A stretch of 28,901 nt of DNA from Crocinitomicaceae bacterium (GCA_015662935.1 DQTF01000097.1:1-28901); one strand, 5' to 3'. Positions 15,853-24,318 are shown, counted from the stretch's first letter. Numbers and translations are program-made. The notes: generated by a model not told the origin, from the sequence alone.

Positions 15853-16524
15853 TTATTTAATCTCTATTTTTTTGCCTAAAAATTTTGGAGAAATACCAAA
15901 AGACATGTCTAGAACAACTTTTCCCCGAGCAAAAAATTCACGGATTTTAGTTTTAAAACCGTAGCGTTTAGAAACACTTTTTGCGTTGAATCCTACTGCA
16001 TCTATTCCATTTTTTTCTGCAATGTAAATAGCGCGCTCGTTGTGAAACTGTTGTGAAATTATGCATAACTTGATTTGTCCAAAAATTTCCTTTGCTCTTA
16101 CCACAGAATCTAAGGTTCGAAAACCTGCATAGTCAAGAAAAATTTTATCATCAGGAATACCACGAGCAATTAAGTCTTCCTTCATTGTGGTCGGTTCATC
16201 GTAATGTCTGGTCGAATTATCACCACTGATTAACACAAACTTAATTTTTCCAGCGTTGTACAATTCAACCGTTGCATCAATTCTATTTTGGTAATATTGA
16301 TTAATATTCCCGCTTTTTACATACTTTGAGGTGCCTAATAATAAGCCTGTTTTACAACTTGGGATTTCAGTTATAGAGTTATAGGTAAATTCTGACCGTT
16401 GCTCTACGATAGTATTAGAAATAAAACCAAAAACAAGCCCAAGAATCAAAATCAGTAATGAACTTCTTACAAGTTTCTTAAAGGATATTTTAGTTTTCAG
16501 TTGTTGGATTATTTTCCTCAGCAT
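15853..16524 (-). CDS. sanA: SanA/YdcF-type DUF218 membrane protein
   Basis: The 223-aa protein has an N-terminal basic segment and one membrane helix (about 20-37), then a DUF218 domain outside the cytoplasmic membrane. Key stretches are GLLLGTSKYV (60-69), NQYYQNRIDA, ISGDNS (99-104), DYAGFRTLDSVVRA (131-144) and ISQQFHNERA, all typical of SanA, the vancomycin high-temperature exclusion protein. SanA is linked to envelope barrier function; its enzymatic activity is not settled. It starts 7 nt after the M1 aminopeptidase stop, so it is probably cotranscribed with it. Confidence 0.88.
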   Translation of the reverse strand: MLRKIIQQLKTKISFKKLVRSSLLILILGLVFGFISNTIVEQRSEFTYNSITEIPSCKTGLLLGTSKYVKSGNINQYYQNRIDATVELYNAGKIKFVLISGDNSTRHYDEPTTMKEDLIARGIPDDKIFLDYAGFRTLDSVVRAKEIFGQIKLCIISQQFHNERAIYIAEKNGIDAVGFNAKSVSKRYGFKTKIREFFARGKVVLDMSFGISPKFLGKKIEIK

Positions 16525-16531
16525 TGAACCT

Positions 16532-19159
16532 TTATTTTTTGCTCATTGCTTCAAACTTCGCTTTACATTCTGCAAGAATGGCTAACTTTTTTCTTGTTTC
16601 TGTTGCGTACTGTGCTTGGTCTTTTTCTACTTGTTGTTCTAGCTCAGTATTTAACGTTTTTGTTTTGCTATTGATGTTTTCAATTAGATAATCTGTATTC
16701 TGCGGTAAAAACATACTCATGTACATTCCTCCTCCATCAGATAGTTTTTGATAGATTTCAGTTGATTTCAAAATAATTTCCGGTTCTTGTCTTGTCAGAA
16801 AAACAGTCAAAGAATTTAATAAGCCTAATTTATCAAAACCTTGAATTACTTTCCCGTTGAAAGCCTTTTCGTAAAACGCATATTTGCTTGCGTCTCCTTG
16901 AGAAGAATACAGTTGACCTATTCCACCAAGCATAGATGACGAGTTTTCATTCTCTAACGACTCTGCAACCTTCATTGCTTCGACAGGGTTTAGAGAACCG
17001 TATGATTTTAAGGCAGAACTAACAACAGCGTAAGATTGATCTTTTTCGATTCTGTCCTTATAAAGAGCTTCTAATTCTTGGTCTGTCATGAATTTTTTAA
17101 CCGTAGTTAAGGCGGCTGCTCTAACGGCAGATTTAGGGTCATTTGTAACCATCTCTTTGATTTTCGCTTGTCCTTCTGTGCGGCGCTCATCTTTCAATCG
17201 AGAATATTTAGAAATTGCAATGCGACGAATGTCCCAGAAAGAATCAGAAAGAGCATCCAAAACTAATTTTTGCCCCGCATTCGTTTTCTCTTTGGAACCT
17301 TTTTCTAAACCAACCTTTCTTGCTTCGTATTTCTCACCGTGATAGAATTGGTAGATGTATTGCTCAGTCGTTTTATCTTCTTGCTTTTTTCCTAGTAACA
17401 TTTGCTGCTCGTCGTATAAAATCCCTTTCAATTTTCCAGTATAGGAGAATGTAAATTCTTCTTCCACTTCATCAATTACAACTTTATGCACGTGTTTTCC
17501 TGCATCATCAAAAGTAACCATGTTTAGCGGAAGTTTAAAAATAGGATATTGCTCTAAATCTTGTTTTTGCGTTACCTTAATGGTAATTGAATTTGCACTT
17601 TGATCATCCGTTTGCTCAAATTTTAAGGTAGGATGTCCTGACCCCAAATACCACTGATTGAAAAACCAGTTTAAATCTTCTCCCGAAACCTCTTCAAAAG
17701 CCAATCGAAGTTGGTGAAATTCAGCCGCTTTAAACTTATTCTCTTCTAAATAAAGGTTAAGTGCGGTGAAGAATGCATCATCTCCTAAATAGTTGCGAAG
17801 CATGTGTAAAATACGACCTCCTTTATTGTAAGAATGTCCATCAAACATTTGATCTCTTACGTCGTAATCAAACCAAACGAGGTTGTGAAAACCTTGCATT
17901 TGCGCTGATTGATAATAGCCATTTCGCTCACTGATTGCGTTGTAATCTGCTTCATCGACACCATATCTGTGCTCATCCCATAAATATTGAGAATAATTAG
18001 CAAAGGATTCGTTCAAGGTTAAGTTTGACCAAGATTCACAAGTAACTAAATCGCCAAACCAATGGTGAAATAATTCATGCGCAATGGTTGATTGATCGTC
18101 ACTATCTAACAATTCTCTTTTGTTCTTATACACATAATCGCCAAAAATTACCGCTCCGGTATTTTCCATAGCCCCAGAAACGTAATCTCTTACGACTATT
18201 TGATGGTATTTATCCCAAGGGTATTCTACCCCCAACCTTTCTGAGAAGAATTTGATCATTTCAGGAGTTTCTCCGAAAATATCTTTTGCAGAACCTTCCC
18301 ATTCTGGCTCAACGTAATAGTTAACCTCCATTTTAGAACCGTCTTTTCTCGTGTAAGAATCTTTGACAATTTTAAATTCTCCAACCCCCATCATGAACAA
18401 ATAAGGAGCGTGTGATAATTTTTGTTTCCAATGATCGACACGTTTTCCATCAGCGATTAATTTGCTCGACATTAACTTACCGTTAGAAAGCGTTGCGTAT
18501 TTTTTATCGACTGTTATGTAAATTTCTTGCGATGTTTTTGCGTTTGGAGAATCAATGGTTGGAAACCACACAGAACTCGCTTCTGTTTCTCCTTGCGTCC
18601 AAATTTGAGGCATTTTGTTACCCTCTTCTCCTTTTGGATTGATAAAATACAATCCTTTATCCGATGTAATTGCGGATCCCGTTCCTTCTGCTATTTCCTC
18701 AGGACGAGCAATGTAATCAATCACAACTGTGTATTTATCTGCTCGTGTGTATTCTTTTCCTAAGTCAATCGTTAAGAATGCATTGTCGTAAGTATATTTT
18801 AACGTTTTGCTGTTCAGTTTCACACTATTGATTATCATTCCTTTTGCATCGAGAATCAATTCATTAGATGTGTAAAAATGGGGTTTTGCTGTAATAGTTG
18901 CAACGCCATTCATTCTAGAATTTTCCCAATCAAAGTTAACCTCTAGTTTGGTGTGAATTAAATCGGTAAGAACAGTTTCTGTTTCGTTGTATTTTGCTCG
19001 TTGAGCCGGGGCAATAATTGTAGCCGTTGCTTCTGGAATTTCTTCCACTTCTTCAATGACAACCTCAGTAGTTTCATTTATTAATTCTTGGGTAGAATTT
19101 TTCTTTGTTCCACAGGCAAACAAGCCAATTAATACGACACTAAAAATGATTTTTTTCAT
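16532..19159 (-). CDS. M1-family metallo-aminopeptidase, lipoprotein
   Basis: The 875-aa predicted lipoprotein (signal peptide, lipobox cysteine C16 in IGLFACGTKK) has an intact gluzincin active site. GAMEN, which binds the free N-terminus, is at 329-333. The zinc site HELFH is at 361-365, with the third ligand E384 exactly 18 residues further (HExxH-x18-E). The C-terminal part (about 580-870) is helical and HEAT-like, as in other bacterial M1 enzymes. It should trim N-terminal residues from peptides in the periplasm or at the surface, for nutrition or turnover. It is the first gene of a two-gene unit with sanA. A one-mismatch -7 box (TATTTTCG, 19191-19198) lies 31 nt upstream. Confidence 0.95.
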   Translation of the reverse strand: MKKIIFSVVLIGLFACGTKKNSTQELINETTEVVIEEVEEIPEATATIIAPAQRAKYNETETVLTDLIHTKLEVNFDWENSRMNGVATITAKPHFYTSNELILDAKGMIINSVKLNSKTLKYTYDNAFLTIDLGKEYTRADKYTVVIDYIARPEEIAEGTGSAITSDKGLYFINPKGEEGNKMPQIWTQGETEASSVWFPTIDSPNAKTSQEIYITVDKKYATLSNGKLMSSKLIADGKRVDHWKQKLSHAPYLFMMGVGEFKIVKDSYTRKDGSKMEVNYYVEPEWEGSAKDIFGETPEMIKFFSERLGVEYPWDKYHQIVVRDYVSGAMENTGAVIFGDYVYKNKRELLDSDDQSTIAHELFHHWFGDLVTCESWSNLTLNESFANYSQYLWDEHRYGVDEADYNAISERNGYYQSAQMQGFHNLVWFDYDVRDQMFDGHSYNKGGRILHMLRNYLGDDAFFTALNLYLEENKFKAAEFHQLRLAFEEVSGEDLNWFFNQWYLGSGHPTLKFEQTDDQSANSITIKVTQKQDLEQYPIFKLPLNMVTFDDAGKHVHKVVIDEVEEEFTFSYTGKLKGILYDEQQMLLGKKQEDKTTEQYIYQFYHGEKYEARKVGLEKGSKEKTNAGQKLVLDALSDSFWDIRRIAISKYSRLKDERRTEGQAKIKEMVTNDPKSAVRAAALTTVKKFMTDQELEALYKDRIEKDQSYAVVSSALKSYGSLNPVEAMKVAESLENENSSSMLGGIGQLYSSQGDASKYAFYEKAFNGKVIQGFDKLGLLNSLTVFLTRQEPEIILKSTEIYQKLSDGGGMYMSMFLPQNTDYLIENINSKTKTLNTELEQQVEKDQAQYATETRKKLAILAECKAKFEAMSKK

Positions 19160-19243
19160 AACTTACTATTCTAATTGTACACAAAACTGTCGAAAATAAT
19201 TGAATTCTTCGGTTAAAAATGCAGCATCGGAGTGCTATTCTGT

Positions 19244-19251
19244 TATTTTTG
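19244..19251 (+). promoter_or_regulatory. Putative -7 box TATTTTTG for biotinyl carrier gene
   Basis: This is an exact TAnnTTTG match on the plus strand, ending 17 nt before the ATG at 19269. No good TTG -33 element was seen. The 109-nt region also has to serve the divergent M1 peptidase gene. Confidence 0.45.
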
Positions 19252-19268
19252 TACTAAATACGTGATAA

Positions 19269-19736
19269 ATGGCAAATCGAGTTTGGAATTTTGATGGAGA
19301 AAAAGTGATTGGCAACGATGGTGCAGTTGTAAAATGGGAAGATGAAACATTCTTCACCTTGTCATACAATGGTCAAACATTTTCGGGAGAAGTTTTAGAA
19401 GAAAATACTGAAAGCAACTTTTTGAAGCTGAAGGTTAATCATCGTGTTTTTGAAATTCGCAAGAAAGGAGAATTGGACGATTTAATTGCTGAATTAGGAC
19501 TAGACATTCCGAAAATCCGCAAGTTAAAAGAGTTAGAAGCACCAATACCAGGTAGAATTGTCAACATTGCAGTAACGATTGGTCAAGAACTAAACGTTGG
19601 GGATGACATTCTTTCTTTGGAAGCGATGAAAATGGAGAATGTATTAAAAGCAGAAGGTGTAGGAGTTGTGAAGACAATCAACATCAAAAGCAATGATGTG
19701 GTAGAGAAAGGAGAGGTTTTAATAGAGTTTGAGTAG
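19269..19736 (+). CDS. Biotin/lipoyl carrier protein of an acyl-CoA carboxylase
   Basis: The 155-aa protein has a C-terminal biotinyl domain (about 88-155). The attachment site is EAMKM (118-122) with biotinyl-lysine K121, preceded by the APIPGRI turn (91-97). The N-terminal part (1-80) resembles the carrier subunits of Bacteroidota acetyl/propionyl-CoA-type carboxylases. It carries CO2 between a biotin carboxylase and a carboxyltransferase. Neither partner subunit is encoded nearby, which is unusual because the carrier is often adjacent to them. The stop lies 2 nt from the convergent stop of the next gene. Confidence 0.88.
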   Translation: MANRVWNFDGEKVIGNDGAVVKWEDETFFTLSYNGQTFSGEVLEENTESNFLKLKVNHRVFEIRKKGELDDLIAELGLDIPKIRKLKELEAPIPGRIVNIAVTIGQELNVGDDILSLEAMKMENVLKAEGVGVVKTINIKSNDVVEKGEVLIEFE

Positions 19737-19738
19737 AG

Positions 19739-19954
19739 TTATTTCTTAACAGGGCTCAACATTAAATTTCTTTTTGCAAAAGCCTTGCTAATTACTTTCG
19801 GGTATTTTGCACCAAACTCAACGATGCACCATTCTTGAAATTTTTGAATTTCTTCGGCATCCGTAATCCACTTCAATGCTTTACCTAATTCTTTTTGAAA
19901 CAATTGCTTGTCAAAACTAACGGCTCTAAGTATTTTCTGAGTGAATTCTATCAT
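19739..19954 (-). CDS. Conserved-looking small protein, function unknown
   Basis: The 71-aa soluble protein begins MIEFTQKILRAVSFDKQLFQKEL and continues with an amphipathic helical pattern and a Trp/Cys-containing core (FQEWCIVEFG). I have the impression of similar short proteins in other Flavobacteriales but cannot name the family. There is no signal peptide, membrane segment or recognisable motif. It is convergent with the biotinyl carrier gene. The 128 nt upstream hold the terminator of the next operon. It has its own start and normal codon use, so it is probably real. Confidence 0.65.
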   Translation of the reverse strand: MIEFTQKILRAVSFDKQLFQKELGKALKWITDAEEIQKFQEWCIVEFGAKYPKVISKAFAKRNLMLSPVKK

Positions 19955-20019
19955 AATATTTTGGTTTGATTGCTATGAATTTAACGAAAATATTGCAACT
20001 TTCTTGCACTAAGAAATGT

Positions 20020-20058
20020 TAAAAAAAGAAAAAGCCCGACATCATTGCGATTCGGGCT
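20020..20058 (-). terminator. Rho-independent terminator of the TlpA-Omp28 operon
   Basis: On the minus strand, AGCCCGA (20058-20052) pairs with TCGGGCT (20039-20033) around a 12-nt loop, followed by a T-rich run (TTTTTCTTTTTTT). It lies 25 nt after the Omp28-like stop. Confidence 0.85.
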
Positions 20059-20082
20059 AGTAAAAGTTTTCAACAAATCATT

Positions 20083-21054
20083 TTACTCGATATGCTGTTC
20101 AATTGCGTGATAAATTTCTTCTGTAACAACATCACGTACATAAATTAAAACATGCGTATTGGTTGATTCCAGTTCCATTGGTAGTTCATAAGAGTAATTA
20201 AAGTAATACTTCCCGTTGGCATCTTTATGCTCCACATCTAGTGTTTGTCCAAAAGCTCTGCCATCAACACAACCTCTAAGTATATCACGATGAACATAGG
20301 CAGTATCAATCGCATCAAAAGGGGAAGGTACAGGAAAAGTACCGCCTTGAAATTTTTGTGGTTTAACAATAGTGTCTTCAATTAATTGAACCACAATTGT
20401 CATTTCATTTGTTAAAGCTGCATCTAATTGGTCTAATTCTACGTGTAAAAAATAACCTCGTGTTGATGGGAAGTAATTAGAGTTAGCTTGAATGTTAACT
20501 TTTAAATCATTTGTCGCGATTAAGTTGTCGGCAATTGCTGTCCATTGACTATGGTGTGCAGTTGGCTGTGTTCCGCCATTAAGGCTTCTACTTACTGTTC
20601 CTCTAGGGTTTCCGGAGAATGAAGACCCAGGCCATTCCATACCAAAATGCTTTCCAATTGAAAGGCCTACTTCACATGTAAAGTCTGTTGTGAACCAACC
20701 GGTAGCGGCCGCTTCTTGAAAGCTACCTAATCCAAGTTCTGATGTATGAATAGTAGCTATAAAAGCTCTTCCAGGATTGGCAGCTTTAATATCTTCTGCA
20801 ATAACTGCCGCAAACGGACAATACGTGCATGTATGTCCTGTAAAGTCTTCGACTACAATATTTCTATTTGTATTTGTGTTGGTCGTAAATGGCAACCAAT
20901 TACCATTGTTTACATAATCGGTACTGTCACCACTTGGGTATAAGTTCCAATTAAGTCCTGTGCTAGGCAAACCCACCGGGTAAGCGTTATTCACTTTATC
21001 ACAAGAGAAAAGGAGACCTAAGCTGATTGCTAAAATTCCAATAATATATTTCAT
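20083..21054 (-). CDS. Omp28-related lipoprotein with CxxC thioredoxin-like site
   Basis: The 323-aa predicted lipoprotein has a signal and lipobox cysteine C18 in GLLFSCDK. It carries the Omp28 signature VVEDFTGHTCTYCPFA, with a CxxC pair at C76/C79 in a thioredoxin-like setting, and the NPRGTV cis-Pro-like loop further on. Omp28 was named from Porphyromonas gingivalis; these proteins are outer-membrane associated, and their redox activity is plausible but not shown here. The gene starts 4 nt after the DUF6029-type gene and is last in a three-gene unit with the TlpA-like thioredoxin, followed by a strong terminator. Confidence 0.88.
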   Translation of the reverse strand: MKYIIGILAISLGLLFSCDKVNNAYPVGLPSTGLNWNLYPSGDSTDYVNNGNWLPFTTNTNTNRNIVVEDFTGHTCTYCPFAAVIAEDIKAANPGRAFIATIHTSELGLGSFQEAAATGWFTTDFTCEVGLSIGKHFGMEWPGSSFSGNPRGTVSRSLNGGTQPTAHHSQWTAIADNLIATNDLKVNIQANSNYFPSTRGYFLHVELDQLDAALTNEMTIVVQLIEDTIVKPQKFQGGTFPVPSPFDAIDTAYVHRDILRGCVDGRAFGQTLDVEHKDANGKYYFNYSYELPMELESTNTHVLIYVRDVVTEEIYHAIEQHIE

Positions 21055-21058
21055 AATT

Positions 21059-22729
21059 TTAAAAACTTTGAGTGAATGACAATGTTAAACCATTAGATGC
21101 TGGCACAAATCTGCAAACACCTCCAACACAAAACAAGCCTGCTCTTTGCCGTCCATAACCTACGGTTATTCTTGTGGCATCTTTAATGTAGCCAATAGAA
21201 CCATAAATATAATGAATTCTGTCTGTAGAGTTAGCATTCCCATAGTTATACTGATCTAAAATGCTAAAAAACCAACCAGGTGAGATACTGTATTCAAGTA
21301 CCACTGTCGCCCAATTTCCTTTATCATTAATGTGACCGAGTTCATCTTTTGCAATAAACAAGCCTTGCAGTTCGGCTCTGATAGAATGTTTCTTGTTGAT
21401 TTTATAACCTGCTTCAACTACTCCAATATTTGTTTTAATTAAACCATGAGCGTCTCCTGTTACCTTAGCCACATCATTATTTAACATAATGTTGAAATAG
21501 CTCAATTTCAAGTTAAATTTCTTAGAGAACTTCTTGTATATACTAGCGTTAAAATCTTGCCAGTACAAACTATCTGACATATCAAAAAGCCCAGATTTGT
21601 ATGTGACTCTTGAAGAATCATTGACATCAATTCCGTCAGTGTGTTGATTAGGTCTATAAGCCGTTGAATAATTAACGTTGATAGACGTTCCGTACTTTCC
21701 TCCTAATTTTGTTTTTCTTTTAATGGTGTATAAAACTTCTGCTTGAAAAGCAATCTCTCCAACAGGTTGGGTTGCGTATGGATACAAAGTAGAAGCTAAG
21801 TTATAGGTGTGTGTTTTATTCATTGCAGGTAAATAATTGATGAATAAATCCTGCAAATCTTTGTTTCTATCTGACCGAAAACTCATGTTGTCAACTGACT
21901 TTGCAGAAAGAATAATTCCCAATCCTTTTTGAGAATACCCAAAGTTAATCAATGCCGCATGGCCATAATTATAGATAAAACTATTATCAACGGAAGGGTC
22001 TTGTTCTTTAATGATATATTCTCCTCCTAGTGTAAATCGTTTGTATCTTAAGTCCAGCCGTGCACCATAAGACCCAACGTTCTCAGGAAGAATTAAATCT
22101 TCTCGATCATCCTTTTGATACTTACTTACGAACGATGCACCAAGTGTAACATCTAGCTTTTTGTTGTTTAATGCTTTAATTGCAGAGTTGAAATTTATTT
22201 CTCCATCAACCCCACGAACAATTCCGTCTGAGTGAATGATTTTTCCTTCTTGAAAAGACAATCGTTGGTAACCATAAACCCCTTTGATTGTCACCCCTTT
22301 GTTTGGACGTAAAATTAATTTTGCTCCATCCATTAGATTGTCATAACCTAAAGATCGGTCTTCGTAAGCTCTGAATATCATACCAGACCCAAATTGCTCA
22401 TAAAAAGAACCAAGTGTAACATCAACCCATGAGTTTTGATAGCCAACATAGCGCATTCCGATTCCCGTCCCATCAAATCTGTTTGGGTAGCCTTGAATTC
22501 TAGGTAAATAAGACTCGACCCGCATTCCCGCTTTGAAGTTTTTATAATTTACATACACATTCATGTAGGTGTTAATCAATGCTTTCTGGTCTGGTTGCGT
22601 CGCACCAATTAGCGTGTCTTCATTTAAGTATTGGAAAATGGATTCAATGTTTCCAGTAATTGTTAAGTCTTCTTTCTGACCAAAACTTACTAAAGTAATG
22701 AATGAAAAAATGAGTAGAAGTGTTTTCAT
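21059..22729 (-). CDS. DUF6029-type outer-membrane beta-barrel protein
   Basis: The 556-aa protein has a signal peptide (1-17, ending SFGQ) and alternating hydrophobic/polar strands rich in Tyr, Gly and Asn through the full length. It ends in a Phe-terminated strand (LTLSFTQSF), typical of outer-membrane barrels. Its opening (ITGNIESIFQYL, NTYMNVYVNYKNFKAGMR) matches what I know of DUF6029 proteins. It lies 30 nt after the TlpA-like gene and 4 nt before the Omp28-like gene, so all three are cotranscribed. The function is unknown; the context suggests a barrel serving thiol-redox proteins in the outer envelope. Confidence 0.8.
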   Translation of the reverse strand: MKTLLLIFSFITLVSFGQKEDLTITGNIESIFQYLNEDTLIGATQPDQKALINTYMNVYVNYKNFKAGMRVESYLPRIQGYPNRFDGTGIGMRYVGYQNSWVDVTLGSFYEQFGSGMIFRAYEDRSLGYDNLMDGAKLILRPNKGVTIKGVYGYQRLSFQEGKIIHSDGIVRGVDGEINFNSAIKALNNKKLDVTLGASFVSKYQKDDREDLILPENVGSYGARLDLRYKRFTLGGEYIIKEQDPSVDNSFIYNYGHAALINFGYSQKGLGIILSAKSVDNMSFRSDRNKDLQDLFINYLPAMNKTHTYNLASTLYPYATQPVGEIAFQAEVLYTIKRKTKLGGKYGTSINVNYSTAYRPNQHTDGIDVNDSSRVTYKSGLFDMSDSLYWQDFNASIYKKFSKKFNLKLSYFNIMLNNDVAKVTGDAHGLIKTNIGVVEAGYKINKKHSIRAELQGLFIAKDELGHINDKGNWATVVLEYSISPGWFFSILDQYNYGNANSTDRIHYIYGSIGYIKDATRITVGYGRQRAGLFCVGGVCRFVPASNGLTLSFTQSF

Positions 22730-22759
22730 TTGAAATAGTTTGAGAATTGAAAATGAAGT

Positions 22760-23266
22760 CTAGTTAGTTAATTTTAAAAGTTCTTCGTACAATTCATCTT
22801 CATCACCCGGTGCGAAATTGTTGTGAGAATAAACGATATTTCCATCTTTATCGACTAAGAATGTATGAGGCACATTATTGACTCCCATCGCTCTTTTAAA
22901 ATCTCCATTTGGATCCATTAAAACAACATAGTCCCAGGCTTTTCCATTTACATACATCGATACTGATTTCATTGTTTTTTGGTCATCTACTGAAACAGCA
23001 ACTAAAGTTACTCCTGTTTCGTCTTGCCAATCAGGATATAATTCGTTAATCGTGTTTAATTCTCTTTTACAAGGAGAGCACCAAGTTGCCCAAAAGCTAT
23101 AAATTACAGGGCCATCTAGCCCTAATTTGGATGTGTTTACATGGTTCCCATCCATGTCTTTTAATTCAACACTGGGAATTCTTTTACTCGTTTCATTGTG
23201 AGATTCCTGAGCATTAATGGAGAAGCATAGGATTAATCCTATATATAATACGGTGAGTTTTTTCAT
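22760..23266 (-). CDS. TlpA/ResA-like periplasmic thioredoxin
   Basis: The 168-aa protein has a signal peptide (1-20, ending INAQ) and a thioredoxin fold with active site WCSPC (C63, C66) in the FWATWCSPCKREL context, a VSVDDQ strand, and the cis-Pro loop VPHTFLVDKDG. Family members reduce disulfides in the periplasm or serve haem maturation and oxidative defence. Here the gene heads an operon with a barrel and an Omp28-like CxxC lipoprotein. Upstream are an exact -7 box (TATTTTTG, 23318-23325), a 16-bp perfect palindrome and a second inverted repeat, suggesting regulation. Confidence 0.93.
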   Translation of the reverse strand: MKKLTVLYIGLILCFSINAQESHNETSKRIPSVELKDMDGNHVNTSKLGLDGPVIYSFWATWCSPCKRELNTINELYPDWQDETGVTLVAVSVDDQKTMKSVSMYVNGKAWDYVVLMDPNGDFKRAMGVNNVPHTFLVDKDGNIVYSHNNFAPGDEDELYEELLKLTN

Positions 23267-23288
23267 TTTAGTTCATTTTAGTTCCTAA

Positions 23289-23304
23289 GTTTGTATATAC
23301 AAAC
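23289..23304. promoter_or_regulatory. Perfect 16-bp palindrome, candidate operator
   Basis: GTTTGTATATACAAAC is identical to its own reverse complement. It lies 23 nt before the TlpA-like ATG and downstream of the putative minus-strand -7 box, where a bound repressor would block elongation or initiation. The symmetry fits a dimeric TetR- or MarR-like regulator; no such regulator is encoded in the window. Confidence 0.5.
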
Positions 23305-23317
23305 ACTTTGCCAAAGA

Positions 23318-23325
23318 CAAAAATA
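23318..23325 (-). promoter_or_regulatory. Putative -7 box TATTTTTG for the TlpA operon
   Basis: This is an exact TAnnTTTG match on the minus strand, 52 nt before the TlpA-like ATG. No TTG lies at -33 spacing; instead the inverted repeat 23332-23353 occupies that place, which would suit an activator-dependent promoter. Confidence 0.45.
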
Positions 23326-23331
23326 AGGTAA

Positions 23332-23353
23332 TTAGTGTCATATGTTACACTAA
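23332..23353. promoter_or_regulatory. Inverted repeat TTAGTGT-N8-ACACTAA, candidate activator site
   Basis: The 7-nt arms (23332-23338 and 23347-23353) are perfectly complementary around CATATGTT. The inner TGT-N8-ACA spacing recalls Crp/Fnr-type sites. It is placed just upstream of the minus-strand -7 box of the TlpA operon and about 130 nt upstream of the plus-strand promoter. Confidence 0.4.
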
Positions 23354-23458
23354 CATCAATTAATTCTTGTAATCCTAAATCGATTTTACAGGTCGATTTA
23401 AGTATTTATTTGTTGTTAGGAGTTCAAGTTAAGTAGTTAAATTGATTAATTGTGTGGG

Positions 23459-23486
23459 TTGAAATGAGATTAAATTGATACATTTA
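23459..23486 (+). promoter_or_regulatory. Putative promoter of T9SS cargo gene
   Basis: TTG (23459-23461), a 17-nt spacer and TACATTTA (23479-23486, one mismatch to TAnnTTTG) fit the flavobacterial TTG-N17-23-TAnnTTTG pattern. The -7 box ends 20 nt before the ATG at 23507. Confidence 0.45.
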
Positions 23487-23506
23487 CTGAAAGAAAGCTA
23501 AAAGAT

Positions 23507-24244
23507 ATGAAAAAAACATTACTATCATTATTTGTACTACTTGGAGTTTGCAGTAGTTACTCTCAAGTAGAAATATATACAGTTGGTCAACCAACTGAAA
23601 TTTCAGGAACAACAATCGACGTTTATACATCAAACAGCAATCTTCTGACAGAAGATTTACACTTTGTAAATAAAATGGGGTCAGATCAAAACTGGGCAAT
23701 GACCAGAGTAATCATTAATGAGATTGCAACTTGGGAAGATTATTTTTGCTGGGGATCAGTTAGTATTCCAGGTAATGGACAGTGTTATTCTGCTGCTGCA
23801 ATGAATACAAATCCATGGACAAGTCCAGATTCTTGGGGAGTTTTAGCGGGAGATACGGCATTGTTAAATGTTGATATAACTCCAAACATCGCAACTGAAG
23901 GAACGGTTACTTATAGGTATTATGTAGGTCCAGATGCAACTACATTTCTAGATTCAATTGATGTTAGGGTTCATGCTTCAACAGCAAGTATAGAAGAAAA
24001 CTCATTGGCTGCTGTTTCTGTTGCTCCTAATCCAGCATCAGATTATTTAAGCGTAAAAACATTCAACTTGCAATCACCGAGTATTAAGATTCTAGATGTT
24101 TTAGGGAATATCGTTTTTTCTAAAACGAAAGAGCTATCAAGTAGCAACATTAACATTTCTAATTTTAAAAACGGAGTGTACTTTGTTGTAATCGAATCAT
24201 CTAATTCATCTCCAATTACAAAGAGATTCATTGTAAAACATTAA
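23507..24244 (+). CDS. Secreted protein with T9SS type A sorting domain
   Basis: The 245-aa protein has a signal peptide (1-20, ending SYSQ), a beta-rich passenger (about 21-165) and a C-terminal type IX secretion sorting domain (about 168-245). The domain shows VAPNPASDYLSV, IKILDVLGNIV, ISNFKNGVYFVVI and the end KRFIVKH. The passenger has a cysteine pair, C81 (DYFCWGS) and C93 (GQCYSA), likely a disulfide. Similar CWG...CY passengers occur in other Bacteroidota cargo proteins, but I know no function. It should be exported by Sec and then moved to the cell surface by T9SS. It is transcribed divergently from the TlpA thiol-redox operon and followed by its own terminator. C15 (LLGVC) could be misread as a lipobox. 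Confidence 0.87.
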   Translation: MKKTLLSLFVLLGVCSSYSQVEIYTVGQPTEISGTTIDVYTSNSNLLTEDLHFVNKMGSDQNWAMTRVIINEIATWEDYFCWGSVSIPGNGQCYSAAAMNTNPWTSPDSWGVLAGDTALLNVDITPNIATEGTVTYRYYVGPDATTFLDSIDVRVHASTASIEENSLAAVSVAPNPASDYLSVKTFNLQSPSIKILDVLGNIVFSKTKELSSSNINISNFKNGVYFVVIESSNSSPITKRFIVKH

Positions 24245-24265
24245 CGAGTCTATCGTTTACTCTTC

Positions 24266-24297
24266 AAAGCCGTTTCTTTTAGAAACGGCTTTTTTTA
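24266..24297 (+). terminator. Rho-independent terminator after T9SS cargo gene
   Basis: GCCGTTTC (24269-24276) and GAAACGGC (24282-24289) form an 8-bp stem, extended by flanking A-T pairs, with a 5-nt loop. A run of seven T follows. It lies about 22 nt after the stop codon. Confidence 0.92.
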
Positions 24298-24318
24298 TTC
24301 TATTTACTTTCTATTTAC

